From Rhodospirillaceae bacterium (lineage in GTDB: Bacteria > Pseudomonadota > Alphaproteobacteria > UBA6615): DNA of 62,208 bases. Each line of letters begins with the position of its first letter. Positions within the stretch are counted from its first letter, which is position 1. Below the pieces are notes generated by a model, which was given only the letters and a program-made list of their open reading frames with translations, was not told the origin of the DNA and made no database searches. Shown here in pieces: positions 56,012 through 62,208 of the stretch. The DNA is taken from positions 1-62,208 of the forward strand of contig PBPM01000097.1 in the NCBI GenBank assembly GCA_002724635.1, written 5' to 3'. A program made the position numbers and the translations under genes.

Positions 56012-56598
56012 GATCACTATTTTACAGGGGGGCGGTCCATATCGCCCCCCTATTTTTTTTATTCATCTCCCTCTCTTGGGAGGCCATAGCGTCTGAATGC
56101 AGTCAGGAAAAAATAAGCTATAGAATAGATCAGATAATTGACGACGAAAATTTTACTAAGCGCTGGGAGGCGATAGATAAAGCGATCACGCCTAGTGTGA
56201 AGGAGTGCATTTTTTCCCGTATGGCCAAAAAATATAAATTTCAAATTATTGATGGCCGAAAAATTAAATTTAAAGGAAATATTTTTAAGAGGCTATCGGC
56301 TAGTTTTTTTGACGCCCCCGCCAGTGATCATGGGTGGGCAACAGTTTTCCAAAAAAAAATGAATAAATACTCAGAAGAGTATTATCTTATGAAGATAGCT
56401 TTCAGCGTTTCACCAACAGGTGATTTGGATCTAATCGATTTGTTTTCGATTGAAAAAAAAGAAGGAGAAATATATTTCTCGTTGATCGACGATAAAGGAA
56501 AAATAACCTATCCAGGAGAATGTATGGGTTGTCATGTAATCAGAGAGAAAGAAGGATACATTTTTGGGAAATATAATCTCGATGAACATGAAGATTAA
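56008..56598 (+). CDS. Exported protein with a CxxCH haem motif (AT-rich island, gene 2)
   Basis: A 196-residue frame starting at GTG 56008. Residues 1-29 look like a signal peptide (APLFFLFISLSWEAIAS). The C-terminal part holds C172-M-G-C175-H176, a single c-type haem motif followed by EGYIFGKYN. Haem near the C terminus with a following aromatic-F-x-x-Y/F is reminiscent of the cytochrome P460 / c'-beta group (inference). The middle is Lys- and Phe-rich. AT-rich like gene 1 and coupled to it. An intrinsic-terminator structure lies within its first 18 codons, so the start is less certain. Confidence 0.65.
   Translation: MRSLFYRGAVHIAPLFFLFISLSWEAIASECSQEKISYRIDQIIDDENFTKRWEAIDKAITPSVKECIFSRMAKKYKFQIIDGRKIKFKGNIFKRLSASFFDAPASDHGWATVFQKKMNKYSEEYYLMKIAFSVSPTGDLDLIDLFSIEKKEGEIYFSLIDDKGKITYPGECMGCHVIREKEGYIFGKYNLDEHED
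56027..56060 (+). terminator. Intrinsic terminator or attenuator between the two island genes
   Basis: GGGGGGCG (56027-56034) and CGCCCCCC (56043-56050) form a perfect 8-bp stem with an 8-base loop, followed by TATTTTTTTT. It lies 15 bases after the gene 1 stop, inside the gene 2 signal-peptide codons. It should end or attenuate transcripts of gene 1. Confidence 0.85.
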
Positions 56599-57177
56599 TT
56601 TTTATTTTTTAGCCTCATTTTTTGTCTGGACAGCCGGGTGCGCATTTTATCCATGGGACTGATTGCGTGGTGATCTCCGCAGGTCCAGTAGAATCTCTGA
56701 CAAGTGGTTCTTGTGCCAACCCGTCGCTCCTAGTTTTCTGGGACAGACGAAGAGATTCATTCATTTTACTATGCTCCAATTTGCTCGATCTGGTGGTTGA
56801 TCTGTCGTAGGGCGTCGCGCCAAGCATATCCACAAAGTGTGACACTTTGTTCCAATCCTGCTTCACGCAGACAGGAGTCATATTCGATTGGGGGTGCCGT
56901 TGAATTGACGGGTCGTTATTAACCAGCGCTATAGAACGAGGAAGGTTATCAAAATCAGCGCCTTGACTGATGGCCGCGGCACCATCATTGAAATCTGCTT
57001 GTGCGCTCTTTTGGATTAGCGGGTTGGGCATCGCATTCATGAGCTGGGAGGGGATAACCCCAACGCCATGAATTGTCGTGTCCGCGCAAGCGGGCATCCA
57101 TAATCACCGTCGCTTTCCCTGAGGCCCTCTGGTGTCGATGGGCTTCGGCTTCGCGCGAGTGACGGCCTAGGCTTTGG
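56599..57177. other. Accessory gap with possible gene remnant
   Basis: No convincing gene. Just after the island gene the sequence is T-rich (56599-56625) with no hairpin. On the minus strand a frame ending at about 56777 reads protein-like (VTLCGYAWRDALRQINHQ) but is closed upstream by two stops near 56920 and has no start codon, so it may be a gene remnant. A competing 160-residue frame on the same strand looks random. A short CCGC-GCAA-GCGG hairpin at 57082-57093 lies in repeat-like text. Confidence 0.35.
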
Positions 57178-57966
57178 CTAGGTGTCGATCTCGACCACGA
57201 CCGGCACATGGTCGGAGCATTTAGGCCAGTCCCGCGCGTCGGGCAAAATCTCGAACGATTTGAGCTTCGATTTTAGCGCTGGAGTGACCCAGACATGGTC
57301 GAGTCGGCGACCGCGGTTCGAGGCGCGCCAGTCCTTGGCCCGGTAGCTCCACCAGCTGAACAGCTGTTTGTTGTCACCGGCTAGGTAGCGGACGGCGTCG
57401 GTCCAGTCGTGGGCCCCCTGCACGCGCGCCAAAGCATCCACCTCCACCGGCGTGTGGCTGACCACGTCGAGGAGTTGCTTGTGTGACCAGACGTCGGCCT
57501 CCAGCGGCGCAATGTTAAGGTCGCCGACTAGGACTCGCTTGGCGCGCGGCGAGGCGATCTCTCTGAGCCAGACCTCCATTTCGCCCAGAAAGTCCAGCTT
57601 GTGGGCGAACTTGTCGTTCTTCCCGGGATCGGGCACGTCGCCGCCGGCTGGGACGTAGAAGTTATGCACCTCGACCCCGCCGGCGAACTTTGCCGTGACG
57701 TGACGCGCATCCTCGCGCCCGCACCAGTCGCGCCCGCCGGTCGCCGTGAAGGGAAGCTTCGACAGGATTGCGACTCCGTTATAGGCCTTCATCCCCCGTA
57801 CATGGCGGTGGGGATATAGATCCGCTACGGCGTTATGGGGGAAAAGCTCGTCGACGACCTTGGTCTCCTGCAGGCAGACCACGTCGGGTGCTGCAATCTC
57901 GTCGAGACGCACGAGCAACCCGGCCCGCATGCGGACCGAATTGATATTCCAGGTGGCGATCCGCAT
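57178..57966 (-). CDS. xthA: Exodeoxyribonuclease III
   Basis: AP endonuclease and 3' exonuclease of base-excision repair; 262 residues. MRIATWNINSVRMRAGLL, DVVCLQETKV with the metal Glu, RVLVGDLNIAP with catalytic Asp-Asn, and RRLDHVWVTPAL and KCSDHVPVVVE (SDHxP) are all present. The start ATG 57966 is the family N terminus; the same frame extends into a neighbour up to 58287 without homology. The fumarylacetoacetase-family gene starts its stop 11 bases upstream. Confidence 0.96.
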   Translation of the reverse strand: MRIATWNINSVRMRAGLLVRLDEIAAPDVVCLQETKVVDELFPHNAVADLYPHRHVRGMKAYNGVAILSKLPFTATGGRDWCGREDARHVTAKFAGGVEVHNFYVPAGGDVPDPGKNDKFAHKLDFLGEMEVWLREIASPRAKRVLVGDLNIAPLEADVWSHKQLLDVVSHTPVEVDALARVQGAHDWTDAVRYLAGDNKQLFSWWSYRAKDWRASNRGRRLDHVWVTPALKSKLKSFEILPDARDWPKCSDHVPVVVEIDT

Positions 57967-57977
57967 GTCTGGCGGCG

Positions 57978-58661
57978 CTAGCGGACCGTGATCTCGATGT
58001 CCGACAGCCCGTCGATATGGCCGAGCATCTTGTCGCCGGAGACCACTGGGCCGACGCCGTCCGGCGTGCCGGTATAGATCAGGTCGCCCGCTGCGAGGGT
58101 GACGATGCCGGACAAGTTGGCGATCGTCTCCTGCAGGTTCCAGATCATCAGTTCGAGATCGGAATTCTGCTTCGTATCGCCATTGACCTTGAGCCAGATG
58201 CTGCCCTTGGGGAAATGGCCTGTGTCCGAGGCGGGGTGGATGTCGCCGCAGGGTGCCGACTGGTCGAACCCTTTTCCCATGTCCCAAGGCCGGCCCTTCT
58301 CGCGATGGGCGATCTGGACGTCGCGTCGGGTCATGTCGAGGCCGGTCGCATAGCCATAAACATGGTCGAGCGCATCTTCCTCGGCGATGTTTGCCCCGCC
58401 GGTGCCGATCGCCGCCACGAGTTCCATCTCGAAGTGAAAGTTCTCGGTCTGGGGCGGATAGTCGATGATGCTGCCCGTCGGCACGATCGCGTCGGCGGGC
58501 TTGCAGAAATAGAAGGGTGGGTCGCGCTCGTCGCCACCCATCTCGCGAATGTGGGCTACATAGTTGCGGCCTACGCAGAATATACGACGCACCGGGAAAC
58601 GGGCGGTCTGGCCGATGACGGCGACGGAGGCCGGTTCTGGCGCGGGAATGACGTAATCCAT
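57978..58661 (-). CDS. Fumarylacetoacetate hydrolase family protein
   Basis: A 227-residue FAH-fold hydrolase or decarboxylase. RRIFCVGRNYVAHIREMG, FHFEMELVAAIG (metal Glu pair), YGYATGLDMTRRDVQ and GDLIYTGTPDGVGPV are the family motifs. The short length and RIFCVGRNYVAH start fit fumarylpyruvate or acylpyruvate hydrolases. Acts on C-C bonds of 1,3-diketo acids; substrate unknown. Start ATG 58661 has AACAGGG upstream. Next to xthA by 11 bases. Confidence 0.92.
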   Translation of the reverse strand: MDYVIPAPEPASVAVIGQTARFPVRRIFCVGRNYVAHIREMGGDERDPPFYFCKPADAIVPTGSIIDYPPQTENFHFEMELVAAIGTGGANIAEEDALDHVYGYATGLDMTRRDVQIAHREKGRPWDMGKGFDQSAPCGDIHPASDTGHFPKGSIWLKVNGDTKQNSDLELMIWNLQETIANLSGIVTLAAGDLIYTGTPDGVGPVVSGDKMLGHIDGLSDIEITVR

Positions 58662-58787
58662 CCCTGTTCTCGCTTTCGAAGCTGTTGTGGTTGGTGAATC
58701 GGTTGCGGCGTCTATTTAGGCTGGCCGGGTCCGCTTGTCACGAGGTGTGCGGGAAAAGTGCCGGTCCGTATGCGCGCGCGGCCTTGC

Positions 58788-59612
58788 TCAGGTGACGTCG
58801 ACCCTGCCGGGCGTGCTTGCCCGAGCTTCGGTGCGGCGGCGTGCGGCATGGCCGAACGCCTCGAACAGCGCCCGGTTGAAGGCGTGGGCCTCGACCTTGT
58901 ACTCAGCGTGCCACTGGACCCCGACGACGAAGCCGGGGCTGCCCGGCATAGAGACGCCCTCAATGACGCCGTCTTCGCTTACGGCCTCGATCCTGAGCCC
59001 GTCGGCCACCCGGTCTATTGCCTGACCGTGCAGCGAGTTCACCATGACCGCTTTGTCGTCAATGCCCACGCCGCATGCGAGCTCCGCAAACAGCCCGCCG
59101 GCCTCCAGGTTGACCAAATGACGGAGTGCGAAGCGGTTGGCGGTCACGTCGGTCTGCGGCATGCGGTGATCGTCGACCCCGTCGAGTTCCCACAGATAGG
59201 GGTGTAGCGAGCCACCGAGTGCGACGTTTATCTCCTGAATCCCGCGGCAGATGCCGAACAGCGGAAGCCCCGCGGCGATGGACTTGCGGGCTAGTGGAAG
59301 GGTGGTGGAATCGCGCAACGGATCACGCAATGTGTCCGGGCGGAAGGGCTTACCGTGATAGTGATGCGGCTCCACATTGGCCCGGCCGCCGGTCAGGACT
59401 AGCCCGTCGAGGCGGCTGATCAGTTCGTCCACATGGATCTGGCCGCCGTCGTTCGCGTCGCCAAGCGACGGCACCATCACTGGGATGCCGCCTGCGCCCG
59501 CGATCACGGCCGTAACGTATTGAAGTCCCATGGCGACAAAATCCATGCCGTTGTTGTCGCGAACGTCGGCGTTGACGCCGATCAGGGGCCGGATGGGGTT
59601 GGGCTTGTGCAT
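58788..59612 (-). CDS. Gamma-glutamyl-gamma-aminobutyrate hydrolase family protein (peptidase C26)
   Basis: A 274-residue class I amidotransferase-fold hydrolase. GLVLTGGRANVEPHHYH, the nucleophile elbow PLFGICRGIQEIN with the catalytic Cys, and FVVGVQWHAEY with the catalytic His-Glu are diagnostic of the PuuD-like C26 family, which hydrolyses gamma-glutamyl-GABA in putrescine breakdown. No other Puu gene is nearby. The start ATG 59612 is preferred to a frame from 59693. Confidence 0.9.
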   Translation of the reverse strand: MHKPNPIRPLIGVNADVRDNNGMDFVAMGLQYVTAVIAGAGGIPVMVPSLGDANDGGQIHVDELISRLDGLVLTGGRANVEPHHYHGKPFRPDTLRDPLRDSTTLPLARKSIAAGLPLFGICRGIQEINVALGGSLHPYLWELDGVDDHRMPQTDVTANRFALRHLVNLEAGGLFAELACGVGIDDKAVMVNSLHGQAIDRVADGLRIEAVSEDGVIEGVSMPGSPGFVVGVQWHAEYKVEAHAFNRALFEAFGHAARRRTEARASTPGRVDVT

Positions 59613-59649
59613 GGTTTGCGTTCGGGCTCTCGCTGGGAAGGGCCGAAAT

Positions 59650-60291
59650 CTATTGGATATCGTTGTTAGGGTCGACCGTCGAAAACAATTCACGCGCGTT
59701 CTCGAACTCGACGCCGAAGCGCGGCTCGAGCAGAGCGACGTCGATGGCGGTGCCCCGAGCGTCGATTACCCGCCACTTGGCGAGACGCAGCGGCGCATCC
59801 TCGAACATCAGGGTCACGGAGCCACCAGCCGGCGCGGCGGTCTTGGCGAGGGTGACCCGGAAGGCTTTGGGGCCGCGTTCGAACTTCGTCACGGTCACAT
59901 CGCCCGATAGCCTGATCTCCTCCTCGATGAGCACCGCGGCGGGCGTCTCGCTAACTGGCAGGAAGGTCGTCTGCTTGAGTGACGTGTCGTGATACATAAG
60001 CAGGAAACTGCTCGCGACCATGAGAACGGGCACTGGCGGGGCATACTCGATGCGCAAGCGCCCTGGACGGTCGAGCATGATGCGGCCCTCGGCCACGCCC
60101 TCGGGTGAGAACTGCAGGAACCGGCTCTCCATGGTTGTGAGGTCGTTCAGATATGCCTCGATCCGCGCTAGGTCCGCGCGATCGGCCTCGCTGAGCTCGG
60201 CTGGGACGGCGTCGGCGGCTTGGGACGGGCTGGAAAGCCAGGCGGCGACGAACAGCGCCGCCAGACTGGATCGGAGTTTCAGATCAAACAT
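59650..60291 (-). CDS. lolA: Outer-membrane lipoprotein carrier LolA
   Basis: Periplasmic chaperone that carries lipoproteins from LolCDE to the outer membrane; 213 residues. Signal peptide SSLAALFVAAWLSSPSQA, then a LolA half-barrel: MESRFLQFSPEGVAEGRIMLDRPGRLRIEY is the signature, with SFLLMYHDTSLKQTTFLPV following. The order ftsK-lolA-xthA is common in alphaproteobacteria. It starts 74 bases after ftsK. Confidence 0.93.
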   Translation of the reverse strand: MFDLKLRSSLAALFVAAWLSSPSQAADAVPAELSEADRADLARIEAYLNDLTTMESRFLQFSPEGVAEGRIMLDRPGRLRIEYAPPVPVLMVASSFLLMYHDTSLKQTTFLPVSETPAAVLIEEEIRLSGDVTVTKFERGPKAFRVTLAKTAAPAGGSVTLMFEDAPLRLAKWRVIDARGTAIDVALLEPRFGVEFENARELFSTVDPNNDIQ

Positions 60292-60365
60292 GAGCCAAGA
60301 ATAGGCCTCGCTGCCCGCCGCGGCGAGTGACGATTTTGTGGCAGCTTGCGGGTGAGCTCCGCGCC

Positions 60366-62208
60366 CTACCCGCTATGATCGCCGACCAGCACCTCGCGCT
60401 TACCCACATGGTTGGCCGCGCTGACTACGCCTTCATTCTCCATCTGCTCGATGAGATTGGCTGCTCGGTTGTAGCCGATCCGCAGATGGCGCTGGATGAA
60501 GCTGGTTGATGCCTTCTGCTCACGAGCAACCAGCGCAACCGCCTGATCGTAGAGCTCGTTGCCGCTGCCCTCGCTCGACTCGAAGCCGGGGATGCCGTCG
60601 GCCGCCGCCTCGTCCTCGGTGACAGCGTCTATATACTCGGGCTCGCCCTGAGTCTTGAGGAAGGCGACCAGGTCCTCGACCTCGGTGTCGGCCAGGAAGG
60701 GACCATGAACTCGAGTGATCCGCCCGCCGCCGGCCATGTAGAGCATGTCACCCTGGCCGAGCAGCTGTTCTGCACCCTGCTCGCCGAGGATAGTCCGGCT
60801 GTCAATCTTAGTAGTGACCTGGAACGAGATCCGGGTCGGCAGGTTCGCCTTGATTGTGCCCGTGATCACATCGACTGAGGGGCGCTGCGTGGCAAGGATC
60901 AGGTGAATGCCGGCCGCACGCGCCATCTGGGCGAGGCGCTGGATCGCCGCCTCCACGTCCTTTCCGGCGACCAGCATCAGGTCTGCCATCTCGTCGACTA
61001 CCACCACGATGTGGGGCAGCGCCGACATGTCGAGGGGCTCTTCTTCGAACACCGGCTTGCCGGTCTCTTCGTCGAAGCCGGTCTGCACCTTGCGCGATAG
61101 GATCTCGCCCTTTTTGCGGGCTTCCTCGACGCGTTGGTTGTATCCGCCGACGTTGCGCACGCCGAGCTTGGACATGGAGCGGTAGCGGGTCTCCATCTCG
61201 CGGACTATCCATTTCAGGGCCACGACTGCCTTCTTCGGGTCGGTAACTACCGGCGCCATGAGGTGCGGGATGCCGTCATAAACGGACAGCTCGAGCATCT
61301 TCGGGTCGATCATGATGAAGCGGCACTGCTCGGGTCGCAGGCGATACAGCAGCGAGGCGATCATCGAGTTGACGCCTACGGACTTGCCCGACCCGGTGGT
61401 GCCGGCGATCAACAGGTGGGGCATGCGTGCGAGATCGACCGTGACCGGCTCGCCGCCGATGTCCTTGCCGAGTGCCAGAGACAGGTCGCCGCCATGCTTC
61501 TCGAAGGGCTGCGAGGCGAGGAGTTCGCGCAGATACACTATCTCGCGCGACACGTTAGGAAGTTCGATCCCGATGACGTTCTGGCCCGGCACCACCGCAA
61601 TGCGAACCGACACGGCGCTCATCGAGCGCGCGATATCGTCGGCGAGACCGATAACCCGACTGGTCTTGGTGCCGGGTGCAGGCTCGAGCTCGTACAGGGT
61701 GACGACCGGGCCCGGCCGGACTTGGACGATCTCGCCGTTTACGCCGAAGTCCTGGAGCACTGATTCGAGCATCCGGGCGTTCGCTTCGAGGGAATCATCC
61801 TTGGCGCGGCCGGCGGCGCGGGCCTCCTCGTCGGCCTCTTCCAGTAGGTCGAGCGGCGGCAGTTCGTACTCACCACCGGGGACCGGCAGGTCGAGCTTGC
61901 GTTGCCGAGCGGCCTCGGCACGCTTCCCGGGTTTAGGCTTAGGCGCGCGCGGGGCGACGCGCTTGCCGGCGGTGGGCGTGGGCTCTTCAGCGAGATCATC
62001 GCTCCCGAATGCAGGTTCAGCGGGCGCGGGCGGCAGGGCCACGCCGGGCACGATTTGCGGTTCCTGGCGGGTGGCGTGGCGTTCGGCGATGAGCTGTCTG
62101 ACGCCGCCTGCGCCAAGGCGAGCGGCTCCGGCGCCTCGGCGGGCTGACCAGCTGGCGCCGACCCAGGCGCCGCGGGTACCGAAGCATAAGCCGCGAGCCA
62201 TACCTGTA
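60366..62208 (-). CDS. ftsK: DNA translocase FtsK, C-terminal part (5' end outside window)
   Basis: The frame is open to the window edge, so the N-terminal membrane domain is missing. About 613 residues are visible: a linker rich in Ala, Pro and Arg, then the alpha/beta motor with Walker [13 protein letters not shown], Walker [28 protein letters not shown], and the gamma winged-helix domain ([25 protein letters not shown]) that reads KOPS sites. It clears DNA from the division septum and activates XerCD at dif. The first 45 visible residues are atypical, so a frameshift near the edge cannot be excluded. Confidence 0.94.
   Translation of the reverse strand, partial: TGMARGLCFGTRGAWVGASWSARRGAGAARLGAGGVRQLIAERHATRQEPQIVPGVALPPAPAEPAFGSDDLAEEPTPTAGKRVAPRAPKPKPGKRAEAARQRKLDLPVPGGEYELPPLDLLEEADEEARAAGRAKDDSLEANARMLESVLQDFGVNGEIVQVRPGPVVTLYELEPAPGTKTSRVIGLADDIARSMSAVSVRIAVVPGQNVIGIELPNVSREIVYLRELLASQPFEKHGGDLSLALGKDIGGEPVTVDLARMPHLLIAGTTGSGKSVGVNSMIASLLYRLRPEQCRFIMIDPKMLELSVYDGIPHLMAPVVTDPKKAVVALKWIVREMETRYRSMSKLGVRNVGGYNQRVEEARKKGEILSRKVQTGFDEETGKPVFEEEPLDMSALPHIVVVVDEMADLMLVAGKDVEAAIQRLAQMARAAGIHLILATQRPSVDVITGTIKANLPTRISFQVTTKIDSRTILGEQGAEQLLGQGDMLYMAGGGRITRVHGPFLADTEVEDLVAFLKTQGEPEYIDAVTEDEAAADGIPGFESSEGSGNELYDQAVALVAREQKASTSFIQRHLRIGYNRAANLIEQMENEGVVSAANHVGKREVLVGDHSG

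Noticed and set aside
56615-57097. Minus-strand open frame of 160 residues after the AT-rich island
   Set aside because: It has no recognisable motif, and a different frame of the same strand looks more protein-like in part. I describe the region as a gap with a possible remnant instead.

Overview
The window reads as a high-GC chromosomal segment of an alphaproteobacterium, most like the Rhodospirillales and their uncultured relatives. This rests on protein sequence and gene order: ppsR-maf-aroE-coaE-dnaQ-secB on one side of hemE, and hemH-hemJ-rho-mnmE-mnmG-rsmG-parA-parB-holA-lptE-leuS on the other. That is the conserved neighbourhood of the alphaproteobacterial replication origin. I place the predicted oriC in the ppsR-hemE gap (25843-26306), with two parS sites about 10 and 12 kb away. 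Most genes are transcribed away from this point on both sides.

Layout. 1-6.7 kb: the end of an amidohydrolase, a VIT1/CCC1 metal transporter, a cytochrome P450-thiolase pair, panBC for pantothenate, and a TauD-like dioxygenase. 6.8-11.5 kb: a histidine operon on the minus strand (hisB, a small ORF, DUF2628, hisH, a GNAT acetyltransferase, hisA, hisF, hisE, HIT protein). 12-13.9 kb: hslVU. 14-20.7 kb: a cyclase, then minus-strand XRE, Smr, lutCBA, mltA and a Tim44-like gene. 20.9-25.8 kb: fxsA, secB, then dnaQ-coaE-aroE-maf-ppsR. 26.3-30.4 kb: haem synthesis genes and rho. 30.6-34.4 kb: quinone reductase, ogt, a DUF255 protein, DUF6489. 34.4-40.3 kb: mnmE, mnmG, rsmG, parA, parB. 40.3-46.3 kb: holA, lptE, leuS, a DUF3576 lipoprotein and a porin with a strong terminator. 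46.6-55.6 kb: a JmjC/cupin oxygenase, a YggS protein, an L,D-transpeptidase, ribA, DUF427, an orphan response regulator, an MFS transporter, an MBL-fold hydrolase and a polysaccharide deacetylase. 55.6-57.2 kb: an AT-rich accessory patch. 57.2-62.2 kb: xthA, a FAH-family hydrolase, a C26 peptidase, lolA and the C-terminal part of ftsK.

Three points stand out. First, the origin and partition region is visible by synteny, weak DnaA boxes and parS sites, one of them inside the rsmG coding sequence. Second, rsmG is interrupted by one in-frame amber codon and is otherwise intact. Third, an AT-rich pair of genes for exported proteins, the second with a single CxxCH haem motif, is translationally coupled (GTGA overlap), yet a textbook intrinsic terminator lies between them, inside the signal-peptide codons of the second gene. 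This last unit is the best candidate here for something undescribed. No rRNA, tRNA, CRISPR array or insertion sequence was recognised.
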